Shown one piece after another: positions 1-10,850 of a stretch of DNA of 64,000 nt (positions are counted from its first letter, which is position 1; every line of letters starts with the position of its first letter). This stretch comes from Vibrio maritimus (GTDB lineage Bacteria > Pseudomonadota > Gammaproteobacteria > Enterobacterales > Vibrionaceae), in the NCBI GenBank assembly GCA_000755425.1, contig BBMT01000004.1, forward strand, positions 248,001 through 312,000, given 5' to 3'. The notes beneath the pieces are model-generated. The model ran no database searches. It was not told where the DNA came from and saw only the letters and a program-made list of their open reading frames with translations. The translations under genes were made by a program, and so were the position numbers.

Positions 1-1310
1 GCTGATGTTTATCTCACGTTTGTCACCATGATCTGTAATGGTGAACTCTAGCCTTCCAAGTCCTGGTCCTTTCATCCCAAATAGAAGGGATAAAAAGTGA
101 GGCGGTTCGCAGCGAATGACTTTCCACGAATCGATAAAGTCACCCACCTTTAGCTCAGGCCCTTCGGGAGATCGCCTCACCGGACGGCCGCCACCAAAGA
201 AGATGTCGAGCCACTCTCGGGTTCGCCACAGTATATTGGCAAAGAAGTAGCTGTCTTTGGGATCGCCAATGGTTTTAACCACATCCCACAGCTGTTCAGC
301 GCTTTTACTTGTTGTGAAGCTCGCGCCGGTTTTTTTAGGATAATAACCATACCCAGCTTGCCAACGGCTAAGTGCTGCGGGTTCAAAACCCCATACATTA
401 CTGCGAATGAATTCACCGTCCTGCTGAATGCTTGATGCCACAGATTGCTGATAGGAAATGAGCTCTTGCGGGAAGCGCTGCCTAATCGATTGAGAATCGG
501 CAATAAAATCATGTTCTAGCCCAGCCAGAAGAGCACGGCCAATACTTGAAGGCACCGATGTAACAACACCCAGCCAGTAAGAAGCGATTTTAGGCGTGAG
601 CAGTGGTGTTGCCCAAAGTCGAAGGGGTTTGCCTATTTGCTGACAAATGATCTCAAATTGTTGACGATAGGAGAGTACATCTGGTCCTCCGACCTCATAG
701 ATCTCGCTATTTGGTTCGGCTTCTTTCGATAGTTCAATAAGATAGTGATTGAGGTTCTCCAGCGCGATAGGGTTGGCTTTAGAATCCACCATTTGGGTGC
801 GATAAGCACGGGCAGGTTATAAACAAAATCGCGCATGATTTCGTACGCAGCAGAGCCGGGGCCTATAATCACGCCTGCGCGCAATTCAGTGATGGGCACT
901 TTACTGGTGCGTAGTAACTTGCCTGTCGCTTTACGAGCGGCTAGATGCGCAGAGTTTCCTGTTTGTGGTTGGATGGCGCTGAGATAAACAACATGTTTTA
1001 CCTCGCTGATTTCCAACGCATCGCGAAAGTTTTGTGCCAGCGACAGTTCGTATTCTAGGAAATCATGTCCGTGCGCCATTCCATGGACTAGGAAATAGAC
1101 CAAATCAAATTGTGGAACGAGCTCGAGAGTGGCTTCACGATCGGCTAAGTCGAGATATTCGAAGGTTAAATGTGAGTGGGGGATAACTCGAGCTTTAAGG
1201 TAATCAATCTGCCGCGCTGCAGCGGTAACCTGATAACCTTGAGCAAGTAAAATAGGGATTAGCTGTGAGCCAACATAACCTGATGCGCCGAGAACTAAAA
1301 CTCGTTTCAT
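1..1310 (-). CDS. YbjT-like SDR-family protein with C-terminal DUF2867, frameshifted and cut by the window edge
   Basis: The N-terminus is an NAD(P)-binding Rossmann fold: GASGYVG lies at residues 8-14, followed by the atypical-SDR pattern RAGVIIGPGS. E. coli YbjT, the closest protein I recognise, is about 476 residues. Here the gene runs off the left edge, so the stop is not seen. The reading frame breaks near 796: after PKW the protein continues in the next frame as VDSKANPIALENL, which needs one more G in the run TGGTGG. The part below about 600 has the look of the DUF2867 ligand-binding half. The start at 1310 has GAGGGATAG just upstream. The substrate is unknown; quinone or sugar-nucleotide dehydrogenase roles are guesses. 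It is read divergently from the ABC operon that follows. Confidence 0.8.
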
Positions 1311-1583
1311 TTCTATCCCTCGAATTTATTCCAATAAAAACTATCTCTCTAAAACTTAACACATTTTAGAAAATTTTCAGAAGAGTGATTAATCATAATC
1401 GCTGACTTTTCATTAGCGGAAAAGCAATTTTTTTGACGCGTTTTTTTATCATTAAGCGACAGCATATTTTATAAGAATAGCGAACTCGCAGAATAGTCGC
1501 TTGATCTGGGGGTTTTTCCTTCCTTGTAGATCGATTTTAGTGTAGATTCAGTGTCCAAATTTTCGTTTGCGTAAAGAGTTTCA

Positions 1584-2254
1584 ATGCTTAAGTTGTCTGA
1601 CCTTAGCAAGGGCTACATTGACGGTGGTGAATTCCATCCTGTACTGCAAAGTGCAGAGTTAACACTGGCACAAGGTGAACAACTGGCATTAATGGGTGAA
1701 AGTGGCTCTGGGAAGAGTACCTTACTGAATTTAATTGCGGGGATCGATAAAGTAGATTCTGGTGAAATTTGGTACCCGGATTTTGCTATGCATGAGGCAA
1801 AAGAGAGCAAGCGCACCGCTTATCGCCGAAACAATATTGGTCATATCTTCCAGCAATTCAATTTGCTGCCAACACTAAACATTGCTGACAATATTCGCTT
1901 CTGCCGCCAAATTAAAGGCTTACCTGAAGATCGTGGGCTGTGGCGTCAAATTCTTTCTGCACTCGACTTAATGGCGTTGCTAGGACGTTATCCAGAAGAA
2001 ATCTCCGGTGGCCAACAGCAACGAGCTGCCATTGCGAGAGCCTTGTATATGGAGCCGAAAATCCTGCTTGCGGATGAGCCAACCGGAAGTTTGGATGAGC
2101 GAAACGCTGAGGCAGTCATGCGCTTGTTGACTTCCCTTAGCAGACATTTGGAATGTACCTGCTGGTCGTTACCCACAGTGAAAAAGTGGCTTCGCACTTA
2201 GATGGCTCAATTCGCCTTCAAGGAGGGCAATTGCATGTTATGGCCCGTAGTTAA
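1584..2254 (+). CDS. ABC transporter ATP-binding protein (LolD/MacB-type, AttE-like), frameshifted near the C-terminus
   Basis: This is the nucleotide-binding subunit of an export-type ABC system. Walker A GESGSGKST sits at residues 38-46, followed by the Q-loop IFQQFNLLP, the signature SGGQQQR and the Walker B LLADEPTGSLD. The open frame appears to end at 2201. However, the expected D-loop/H-loop and tail LLVVTHSEKVASHLDGSI are in the next frame and end at 2254, so one C is missing near 2158 (ACCTG for ACCCTG). The corrected length is about 223 residues, normal for the family. The gene overlaps the permease start by 20 bases, which implies translational coupling. The neighbours (large FtsX-type permease and AttH lipocalin-like protein) match the Agrobacterium attEFGH arrangement. 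Confidence 0.85.
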
Positions 2255-4687
2255 GGCGCTACTGGGGCACTACCGTCGCCATCCTTTACAAATTCTTCTC
2301 GTTTGGCTTGGTCTAACACTAGGCGTATCACTGCTTGTTGGTGTGACCGCAATCAATCATCATGCTCAGCAAGCTTATGCTAGTGGAGAGCGACTGTTCG
2401 CGAACCCAGTTCCTTATCGCATTCGCCCCAAACATGCGGAAACCAAAATCCCGCAAGGTTTCTATATCCAATTGCGCCGTGATGGCTTTAAGCAGTGCGT
2501 TCCTTTTGATATCCAAAAAGTGACGACTAAAGATGGCTTAGAGCTGAACTTAGTGGGCGCCGATCCCATCTCTCTCCTGCAATTGAAGAACAAGGTCACT
2601 ATCAGTGACATTGCATCACAAGATCTCATTAAGGTACCCACAACGATCCTTGTCAGCCATGATTTGTCTGAACTAAAGGGTTGGAAAAATGGCGACTCTA
2701 TTACCTTAGATAATGGTTTAGTACTAGGGCCTGTAAAGGTAGACAGTAAAGTCGGCATTAAAGGTATGCAGATTGTCGCGGATATGTCCCTAGTTCGTGC
2801 GCTTAAACGTTCAGCCGGCCTGTCAGTTATTGCTTGTGGTGAAATGAGCTCTGGTCAACTAGAACGACTTCGCAAAATGATCCAAATGGGATGACACTGT
2901 CACGCAGTTCGCAATCTGAGTTGGAATCTCTGACGGCCGCTTTCCACACCAACTTGTCGGCGATGAGTATGCTGTCGTTCGTGGTTGGACTGTTTATCTT
3001 CTATCAGGCGATGTCATTGTCTTTAGCCCAGCGCCAGCCGCTTGTAGGTAGCTTGAGACAAGTAGGGGTCTCTGGTTGGCAATTGGCGCAAGCGCTCTGT
3101 ATGGAGCTCGCGGTATTGGTCTTCTTAAGCTGGCTATGCGGCAATGTATTTGGCCTTGTGTTAGCTAATCAACTTATTCCTGCGGTTTCGCAAAGCTTGA
3201 GTGATCTTTATGACGCCAATATTGGCCTCAGTATCGAGTGGAGCTGGCAGTGGAGCTTGTATAGCTTTGTGCTTGCGATGTCGGGTGCGGTGATATCCTG
3301 TGGCTGGCCTTTGATACGTTTGTTGAAGACGCAGCCAATCCGTTTGTCTGCGCGCCTTTCTTTAATGCGCTTTACAGGCGCAGAGTTTACTTGGCAGGCA
3401 TTTTTAGCCTGTGGCCTGTGTGTAGCGGCGGTCGCTATTTATCAAGCGCCGAAGTCTCAAAATTCCGGTTACGCCATCATTGTACTTATGTTACTTAGCG
3501 TGGCATTGATTACACCGTTCATTACTTGGAAGATCTTTACCCTTTTCTCCTACTCACTACGCTGGGTCAAACTGCGCTGGTTCTTTGCTGATGCAGCGGC
3601 GAGTATGAGTTATCGCGGTGTAGCGAATATGGCGTTCATGTTGGCAATGGCGGCGAACATGGGTGTTGAGACCATGGTTGGTAGTTTCCGTGATACTACA
3701 GATCGCTGGCTAACGCAGCGATTGGCTGCGGATATTTATGTGTATCCGACCAATAACAGTGCGAATCGTATGAGCCGCTGGCTGGAAGAGCAACCAGAAG
3801 TTGAACGCGTGTGGTGGCGTTGGGAAGAAGAAATTCCAACCGAATCTGGCTTGATGCAAGTTGTGAGTACCGGTAATTCGGTCGGCGAGATGGATGCATT
3901 AACAGTGAAAATAGCGGTGCCTAACTATTGGTATCACCTTCACCATTCTCGCAGCATCATGATCAGTGAGTCTATGGCGCTGAAACGTGATTTACGCCCG
4001 GGAGACTATGTCGACTTGGGAGCGCCGCTAGGCGGTAATTGGCATATTGTTGGTGTCTATTATGACTACGGCAATCCGTATCATCAGGTATTGTTGTCGG
4101 AAAACCGTTGGCTTGCGAATTTGGCTGGCTCTGGTGATGTCGCCTTGGGTGCGGTGTTAAAAGATAAGACACAGTCGCTGTTTGTCGAACAGAGGCTTCA
4201 GTCACGCTTTAGGCTAAGCAGCGAGCGTATTTACGATAATACTTCTATTCACAATAAAGCGATGACGACGTTTGATCGCACCTTTGCAATTGCCGATACC
4301 CTTGGCAACATTACTTTGGTGATTGCCGTGTTTGGCATCTTCTTTGCGACTATTGCCGGGGAGATTACTCGTCAGCGACACACTTCATTACTGCGCTGCC
4401 TTGGTGTGTCAGGCAAAGAGTTGGTGATGATCGGTGGTCTACAGCTATTGGTGTTTGGATTGATCTCCGCCGCGATTGCGATGCCTTTAGGTGTAGCGCT
4501 GGCGCAGCTCATTGTCGACATAGTGATTAAGCAGTCCTTTGGTTGGTCACTTGAGCTTCAGATTGTTCCATGGCAATACCTAGGAACCTGTTTGTGGTCG
4601 TTGGCGGCATTGGTCATAGCGGGTGCGCTTCCTGTATTGAAGCTTATTCGCAATTCGCCGATTCATTCACTTAGGGATGCGCTATAA
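2235..4687 (+). CDS. Large FtsX/MacB-type ABC transporter permease (AttFG-like), frameshifted
   Basis: This is the inner-membrane subunit partnering the upstream ATPase. The start at 2235 is chosen because AGGAGG lies 8 bases upstream; a start at 2202 would sit inside the corrected ATPase. A membrane segment at the N-terminus (LLVWLGLTLGVSLLVGV) is followed by an extracytoplasmic domain, four or more helices in the centre and a typical FtsX C-terminal block with the motif RQRHTSLLRCLGVS. The frame breaks near 2887: KMI/PNGMTLSRSS are joined if one C is restored in ATCCAAA. The corrected protein is about 818 residues, so two permease modules seem fused in one chain. The last codon is followed immediately by the ATG of the next gene. 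The cargo is unknown; lipid or lipoprotein-like substrates are inferred only from the family. Confidence 0.82.
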
Positions 4688-5802
4688 ATGAATCGAATGC
4701 AGAAACTCATTTTCTCTTGTTTGCTGATTGTTGTGGTCGCAGCAACGGTGATCTGGGCAACTAAGCCGGTACACGATGCGATTACAGTAACCAAAACAAG
4801 CCAAATTAATGCGGTGTTTGGTTCCCCTGGTAAAAAGGTATTTGAGCCGGTTTTGCCAGATAGAGAGATCAAGTTACCGCAAGATTTTCGCTTTCATCCT
4901 GAGTTTCAGCACGAGTGGTGGCAATTTGTCGCTCAAGTAGAAGATGAAGCGGGGCAAACCTATTGGTTGCGAGTTCGCTTCTTCCGTTATGCCAGTGATG
5001 ATCGCGTTGCTACCGGATGGCAAGATCCTCAAATCTACATTGCTAATGTCGTGCTCAATAGCCACCTTGGTATGTTCACCGATCAGCGGATAGCTCGCGG
5101 TGGTATCGGCCAAGCAGGTGGCTAAGTCGTCCGTTTCGAGTGTGGATTGATGATTGGTCGTGGCGCTCTCTATCAAGCGAACCACTGCCGGGTAACTTAA
5201 AGTTGGCGACCGAGCAATTTGCGGTCAACTTACAGTTAATGGCGGCCGGTCAATACGCACTGATTGGTGAAAATGGTTACCACAAGAAGCACGACTTACT
5301 ACCACGCGCGTCTTATGCCATCGAATCCCCATTTGTAAAGACTGTCGGTACGTTGGCGCTCGCGAATGGAAAGGTATTGACGATTAAAGGCCGAGCATGG
5401 CTCAGCAAAGAGTGGGGTAGTGAGCTAGTAGGGGCGAGCTATGTTGGCGAAGACAACTTTATCCTTTGGCTTAACGATGATGAGGCACTTCTAGTCAGTC
5501 GTTATCGATACAAAGATAATATGCCTTACACCAGCGCTGCGATATTGGATCGCCAAGGCAACGTCAAGAATATTCCTACAGACGATATCTCTATCCGAGC
5601 TATTGGGTATACCGAATTTGACTCTGGTCGTCGCGTCCCACTTAGCTGGCGATTACAAGTGCCTAGTTATGACATAGACCTTGTCATCAAAGCGCGTAAG
5701 CGAGACAACTGGGTCAACTTCGTTGTGCCCCAATGGCAAGGCGCTATCATGGCAAATGGTTCCCACCAAGCTCAAGGATTCATGCAATTAAGCGGCTACT
5801 AA
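4688..5802 (+). CDS. AttH-family lipocalin-like protein (carotenoid 1,2-hydratase superfamily), frameshifted
   Basis: An N-terminal membrane segment or signal anchor (residues about 6-24) precedes a domain with the family hallmarks HPEFQHEWWQF and, further on, GRAWLSKEWGS. AttH proteins are double lipocalin-like barrels exported to the periplasm and encoded with an ABC exporter, which is exactly the context here. The frame breaks near 5116: GQAGG continues in the next frame as LSRPFRVWIDDWSW if one G is restored in GGTGGCTAA. The corrected length is about 371 residues. The stop codon lies inside the terminator hairpin. The name carotenoid hydratase comes from remote homology, and no carotenoid genes are present. 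A role in binding or delivering the lipid-like cargo of the transporter is inference. Confidence 0.8.
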
Positions 5803-5815
5803 GCCGCTTTTTTTT
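5791..5815 (+). terminator. Intrinsic terminator of the Att-like ABC operon
   Basis: The hairpin AGCGGCT-actaA-GCCGCT is followed by a run of eight T. It overlaps the last codons and stop of the AttH-like gene. Confidence 0.85.
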
Positions 5816-6108
5816 GCTCGTTATTCAGTTACATCTGACACTTCTTGTTACGCTATCGCGTCATATTGTTGTTCTAGAATGATATTGACATTGAGTAGAC
5901 TGAGCTAAGCTATTCATTCATCACATCTATCTTTGCTCTATACTGTTACTAGTGGTGCTGAATTGGTATACATATCTCGAATCTTGTAAGAGTATTATTC
6001 GGTTATTCCTACACTTAACATCCGTAGAATCGATTTTTTATGGAATTTAACTAGATATACAATTTTTAACATTCAAACAATGTGAATAAATATTAAGGGC
6101 TTTACATT
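5816..6108. other. Intergenic region upstream of nhaA
   Basis: About 290 bases, AT-rich towards the right end. It should hold the nhaA promoter, but I could not pick one -35/-10 pair with confidence. No open frame with a ribosome binding site and no RNA gene is apparent. Confidence 0.5.
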
Positions 6109-7278
6109 ATGAATGACGTCATTCGTAACTTTTTTAAGATGGAATCTGCAGGGGGCATCATCCTAGTTATTGCTGCGGCAATTGCGATGGTTATCGCCAA
6201 CTCTCCTCTCAATGAAATGTATCAAGGCGTGCTTCATACCTACGTTTTCGGTCTATCTATTTCACACTGGATCAACGATGGTTTGATGGCAATCTTCTTC
6301 TTCCTAATTGGCTTGGAAGTTAAGCGCGAATTACTTGAAGGCGCTCTAAAGTCAAAAGAGACAGCCATCTTCCCTGCAATCGCAGCTGTCGGTGGTATGG
6401 TTGCTCCGGCACTTATCTATGTTTTGTTCAATATGGGTGATGCGGAAGCAATGAGTGGCTGGGCTATCCCAGCGGCAACAGATATTGCCTTTGCTTTGGG
6501 TATCATGGCATTGCTTGGCAAGCGTGTACCTGTCGCTTTGAAGGTCTTCCTACTAGCGCTCGCTATCATCGATGACTTGGGTGTTATCGTTATTATTGCG
6601 CTTTTCTACAGCAGCGACCTATCCACTATCGCATTGACGCTTGGCTTTATAATGACGGCAATCTTGTTCGTACTTAATGCCAAGAAGGTGACCAGCATAC
6701 CGGTTTATCTTGCAGTTGGTGCTGTGCTTTGGGTAAGTGTGCTTGCCTCTGGAGTTCACGCGACGTTGGCTGGTGTAGTACTTGGCTTTGCTATTCCGCT
6801 TAATGGTAAGCCGGGCGAACATTCACCACTCAAGCATCTAGAACACGCGCTTCACCCATACGTTGCATTTGGTATCTTGCCTATCTTCGCATTTGCTAAC
6901 GCAGGTATCTCGCTAGAAGGCGTTTCAATGGCAGGATTAACTTCAATGCTACCTCTAGGTATCGCAATGGGTCTGCTAGTTGGTAAGCCTCTGGGTATCT
7001 TTACCTTCAGCTGGGCAGCAGTGAAACTTGGCATTGCGAAACTACCTGAGGGTGTGGATTTCAAACAGATTTTTGCAGTATCCGTGCTGTGTGGTATCGG
7101 CTTTACAATGTCTATCTTTATCGCGTCATTGGCATTTGTTGGTGTGAGCGCAGAGTTTGATACTTATGCAAGACTGGGTATTTTGATGGGCTCAACCACA
7201 GCTGCGGTTCTTGGTTACATCCTACTGAACCTGTCGCTTCCAAAGGAAGCCGCACCTGAGCCAAAAATTCAATATTAA
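6109..7278 (+). CDS. nhaA: Na+/H+ antiporter NhaA
   Basis: This is an inner-membrane electrogenic sodium/proton antiporter used for sodium and alkaline pH tolerance. The 389-residue length is normal for the family. The opening [20 protein letters not shown], the [12 protein letters not shown] segment and the paired aspartates D155-D156 in [11 protein letters not shown] (equivalent to the ion-binding D163-D164 of E. coli) identify it firmly. About twelve hydrophobic segments are visible. The gene is intact and monocistronic, with its own terminator. No nhaR regulator lies next to it in this window. Confidence 0.97.
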   Translation: MNDVIRNFFKMESAGGIILVIAAAIAMVIANSPLNEMYQGVLHTYVFGLSISHWINDGLMAIFFFLIGLEVKRELLEGALKSKETAIFPAIAAVGGMVAPALIYVLFNMGDAEAMSGWAIPAATDIAFALGIMALLGKRVPVALKVFLLALAIIDDLGVIVIIALFYSSDLSTIALTLGFIMTAILFVLNAKKVTSIPVYLAVGAVLWVSVLASGVHATLAGVVLGFAIPLNGKPGEHSPLKHLEHALHPYVAFGILPIFAFANAGISLEGVSMAGLTSMLPLGIAMGLLVGKPLGIFTFSWAAVKLGIAKLPEGVDFKQIFAVSVLCGIGFTMSIFIASLAFVGVSAEFDTYARLGILMGSTTAAVLGYILLNLSLPKEAAPEPKIQY

Positions 7279-7324
7279 ACACTCAGGAATTAAGTACTCA
7301 GGCATTGCAGTGAGCACAAGACAA

Positions 7325-7348
7325 ACCCAGCTTCGGCTGGGTTTTTTT
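7325..7348 (+). terminator. Intrinsic terminator of nhaA
   Basis: ACCCAGC-TTCG-GCTGGGT is a stem with the stable UUCG tetraloop and is followed by seven T. Confidence 0.92.
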
Positions 7349-7370
7349 ATGGATGTAGAAAACGACAAGC

Positions 7371-7404
7371 AAAAAAAAAGCCCAAACCAACAAGGGGTTT
7401 GGGC
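7371..7404 (-). terminator. Orphan intrinsic terminator on the minus strand
   Basis: On the minus strand, GCCCAAACC and GGTTTGGGC form a nine-base-pair stem followed by nine T. No protein gene transcribed leftwards ends here: the next gene to the right, the TetR gene, runs in the opposite direction. The terminator therefore implies a leftward transcript that begins between here and about 7680. Confidence 0.75.
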
Positions 7405-7510
7405 GGATACAAATAGGAGTTAATAAGAAAAAAGCAGCATGTGGTCAACAAAAAGGAAAAACAGTGGCATCAGAAACTCATTCTTTGTTGACTACACTTT
7501 AATAGACCCG
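7405..7510 (-). ncRNA. Candidate small RNA ending at the orphan minus-strand terminator
   Basis: The stretch between nhaA and the TetR gene has no protein gene. It contains a 12-base inverted repeat, GTGGTCAACAAA at 7441-7452 and TTTGTTGACTAC at 7484-7495, and reads leftwards into a strong terminator at 7371-7404. The T-rich tail would suit an Hfq-bound RNA. A minus-strand promoter could be TTGACC at 7442-7447 with TATTAA 17 bases downstream, giving a transcript of only about 45 bases; a promoter further right would give 100 or more. I do not recognise the sequence as a known Vibrio sRNA. Boundaries are uncertain. Confidence 0.35.
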
Positions 7511-7628
7511 CCTGATCGAAATTAGTTCACACAAAAAGCAAAAAAATAACGAAAACTTCAAAGCCCCTTTAAAACAGCCTCTTGAGAAAGATGTCCGACC
7601 AGTATGTGAAAAGTTTGATGTTAATCAC

Positions 7629-7657
7629 TTGTTATCTTGGTGTTGCGGGAGTATATT
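7629..7657 (+). promoter_or_regulatory. Promoter of the PsrA-like regulator gene
   Basis: The -35 element TTGTTA at 7629-7634 and the -10 element TATATT at 7652-7657 are separated by 17 bases. The predicted start of transcription, about 7664, falls inside the operator palindrome, which implies autorepression. Confidence 0.7.
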
Positions 7658-7672
7658 CAAACATATGTTTGA
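7657..7672. promoter_or_regulatory. PsrA-type operator
   Basis: TCAAACATATGTTTGA is a perfect 16-base palindrome. It fits the CAAAC-N4-GTTTG consensus known for the fatty-acid-responsive TetR regulator PsrA of Pseudomonas. It lies on the start site of the promoter and 14 bases before the ATG of the TetR gene. Confidence 0.75.
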
Positions 7673-7686
7673 TACGGGCGATTGAA

Positions 7687-8313
7687 ATGACGACGAGACT
7701 TACCACTAAAGACAAAATTCTGGACGTCGCTGAAGCGTTATTTGCAGACGGCGGCTTCAACGATACATCACTGCGCACAATCACTAGTAAGGCGAACGTG
7801 AATTTAGCGTCGGTTAACTACCACTTTGGCGATAAAAAGACACTCGTTCGCGCGGTACTAAATCGCTATTTGGAAGCGTTTATGCCAGCGGTAGAAACGG
7901 CGCTGTACCAACTAAACGAGCGCGACGACTATGACATGGTTGACGTATTTCAGTCGCTCAAAGAACCACTACTAGCGCTTAATGATCTTAAGCCGGGTGG
8001 AGCGAGCCGCTTTATGTCGCTGGTTGGGCGTGGTTATACCGACGTGCAAGGGCACCTTCGTTGGTTTATCACGACTCGATACACCGAAACATTGGCTATG
8101 TTCACTCACTCAGTCATGCGTGCCAATCCCAAACTAGATGCAGAAACCCTGTTTTGGCGCCTGCACCTTACGCTTGGCACCTGCGTATTCACTATGGCAT
8201 CGAGCCAAGCGCTTTCTGAAATTGCGCTGAGCTCCTTTGAAAAAGAAGTCAGCGCAGAAGCGATTATCGATCAGATTATTCCTTACCTCGCAGCAGGTGT
8301 TGCTGCGGAGTAA
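7687..8313 (+). CDS. psrA: TetR-family regulator, PsrA-like (fatty acid metabolism)
   Basis: This is a DNA-binding repressor with an N-terminal helix-turn-helix: TKDKILDVAEALFADGGFNDTSLRTI, then NVNLASVNYHFGDKKTLVRAVLNRYL, the classical TetR pattern. The C-terminal part is the variable ligand pocket. I take the ATG at 7687 (208 residues) because an upstream frame to 7582 would run through the promoter and the operator. Its own operator palindrome matches the PsrA motif and fadE follows 71 bases after the stop, so a regulator that senses long-chain acyl groups and controls beta-oxidation is likely. The symbol is assigned from operator and context. The effector is inference. Confidence 0.8.
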   Translation: MTTRLTTKDKILDVAEALFADGGFNDTSLRTITSKANVNLASVNYHFGDKKTLVRAVLNRYLEAFMPAVETALYQLNERDDYDMVDVFQSLKEPLLALNDLKPGGASRFMSLVGRGYTDVQGHLRWFITTRYTETLAMFTHSVMRANPKLDAETLFWRLHLTLGTCVFTMASSQALSEIALSSFEKEVSAEAIIDQIIPYLAAGVAAE

Positions 8314-8384
8314 AGCTTTAAAACCAAAAACGTATATAGAAACGAAAATAATAAAAATACACCTGAACAAAAAGGATAGGTATC

Positions 8385-10666
8385 ATGAGCTCTCTACGAA
8401 GAAAATGGATCAGTGACCCAGCGTTTAAACTGTTTAAAAAAGTGCTACCGCCATTGTCCGCGACAGAGCGTGAAGCAATGGAAGCGGGTAGTGTTTGGTG
8501 GGACGGAGAGCTTTTCTCTGGTAAGCCAAATTTCAAAACGCTGCATCAGTATCCAAAGCCAGTTCTTACTGCTGAAGAGCAGTCTTTTATGGACAACGAG
8601 CTAGAAACGTTGCTTGCAATGCTCGACGATAATAAGATTGTTAAGGAAGATCGTGACCTACCTAAAGAGGTTTGGGATTACCTACGCAAAGAGCGTTTCT
8701 TTTCTCTCATCATTTCTAAAGAGTTTGGTGGTCGTGAATTCTCACCACTGGCGAACTCAACTATCGTTACCAAAATAGCGACGCGCAGTATCAGTGCTGC
8801 TGTTTCAGTCATGGTACCTAACTCGCTTGGTCCAGGTGAGCTGCTGTCTCACTATGGTACAAAAGAGCAAAAAGATTACTGGCTGCCGAGGCTTGCTGAC
8901 GGTACAGACATTCCATGTTTCGCTCTAACAGGTCCAGAAGCGGGTTCGGATGCGGGTGGTATCCCGGACAAAGGTGTGGTTTGTTACGGTGAGCATGAAG
9001 GCAAAGAAGTACTCGGTATCCGCCTAAACTGGAACAAACGTTATATTACTCTTGCACCGGTTGCGACAGTGCTGGGCTTGGCATTTAAACTTCACGATCC
9101 AGACCAGTTACTGGGCGATAAGGAAGACATTGGTATCACTTGTGCGCTTATCCCCGCTGACCACAAAGGTGTAGAGATTGGTGAGCGTCATGACCCACTT
9201 CACCTTGCATTTATGAACGGTCCTACACGCGGCAAAGATGTGTTCATTCCTATGGAATGGCTGATCGGTGGCCAAGAGTACGCAGGCGCGGCTGGCGTAT
9301 GCTAGTTGAATGTCTGTCTGCTGGTCGTGGTATCTCACTTCCTGCGCTTGGTACAGCAATTGGTCACCTAACGACAAGAACAACTGGTGCGTATGCGTAT
9401 GTTCGTAAGCAGTTTGGTATGTCGATTGGTAAGTTTGAAGGCGTAGCAGAAGCGATGGGCCGTATCGGTGGTCTTACTTACCTGCTTGAGGCAACACGAA
9501 CGCTAACGACAACATCACTTGATATGGGTGAGAAGCCAGGGATTGTGACAGCGATTGCTAAGTATCACATGACAGAGATGGCGCGTACGATCCTAAACGA
9601 CTCAATGGATATCCATGCAGGTCGAGCGATTCAAGATGGACCAATGAACTATCTTGCATCGAGCTACCTTGGCATTCCTGTTGCGATTACAGTTGAAGGT
9701 GCGAATATCCTAACTCGTAACCTGATGATCTTTGGACAAGGTGCGACACGTTGTCACCCTTACGTTCTACAAGAAATGGAAGCAGCAGCGAATCCTGATG
9801 CTAAGCAAGGTGCTGCCGACTTTGATAAGCTACTGTTTAAGCACATCGGTCATGCGACCAAAAATACCTTTGGTGCATTCGCTGCGGCTCTGACTGGTTC
9901 TAAATTTGTCGGCGCTCACATGAGCGGTCCAACAAAGGTTTACTACAAAGACTTAACACGTTTGAGTAAAGCGCTTGCAGTTAGCGCAGACTTCGCAATG
10001 CTGACATTGGGCGGTGACCTAAAACGTAAAGAAATGATCTCTGCGCGTTTAGGTGATGGTCTAGCGTATCTATTTATGGCTTCTGCGGCTCTGAAGAAAT
10101 ACGAAGATGATGGCCGTCAGGCATCGGATCTAGACTACGTGCATTATGCGGTTCAGCACTGTTTCCACAATGCGGCTAAGTCGCTAAACGAAGCGTATAA
10201 AAATTTCCCTGCTCGTTGGGCCGGTGTCACGCTTAAAGGACTGTTGTTCCCACTAGGCAATCACTTCGAGAAGCCATCTGACAATCTAACGCTTGAATTG
10301 GCGAAGAGCATGATGGTTCCGGGTGCGCATCGTGACCGTTTGACTCACCTTTGCTATATCGGTGAGCAGCCAAATGACAAGATTGGTTTAATGGAAAACG
10401 CGTTCCTTGCGATGTACGACATTCGTGACCTAGAGAAGAAACTGTTTGTCGGCGTGAAAGAAGGCAAAATTGCTAGAAAAGGTCTACTGAAAGATCGCTT
10501 ACAGCAAGCGATTGAAGCGAATGTGTTAACGGAGCAAGAGGTCGATAAAATCCTTGCGGCTGATGCATTGCGCTACAAAGCGATTCAGGTTGACCACTTT
10601 AGCCATGACTTCTCTGAAGTGAGAACGGATAAAGTTGATAAGCCAAAGCTGAACAGCGTAGCATAA
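8385..10666 (+). CDS. fadE: Acyl-CoA dehydrogenase FadE, frameshifted
   Basis: FadE is the FAD-dependent enzyme of the first beta-oxidation step, acyl-CoA to trans-2-enoyl-CoA. The corrected protein is about 760 residues, the long FadE type with the extra C-terminal domain. Family signatures are [15 protein letters not shown] and, across the break, [28 protein letters not shown]. The break near 9291 is repaired by one extra G in GCGGCTGG. The start at 8385 is preceded by AGGATAGG. It lies directly behind the PsrA-like gene and is probably under its control, by read-through or its own promoter. It is followed by a strong terminator. Confidence 0.95.
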
Positions 10667-10702
10667 AACAGAATTGTGTCGCTTAACGCGAATTAAAGGT
10701 CT

Positions 10703-10731
10703 AAGCGCTCTAGTTTCTAGAGCGCTTTTTT
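10703..10731 (+). terminator. Intrinsic terminator of fadE
   Basis: AGCGCTCTAG-ttt-CTAGAGCGCT is a perfect ten-base-pair stem, followed by a run of T. Confidence 0.93.
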
Positions 10732-10850
10732 GTGCGCTATAAGTATGAAAGTGCTCCAACCACTTGGAAAAATCAGAGAAATTGACAGAAATAGGGTGCG
10801 AACTGGAAGTGAAACTCTTATCCTACTAGGGATTTTTTGAGGAACTGAAT

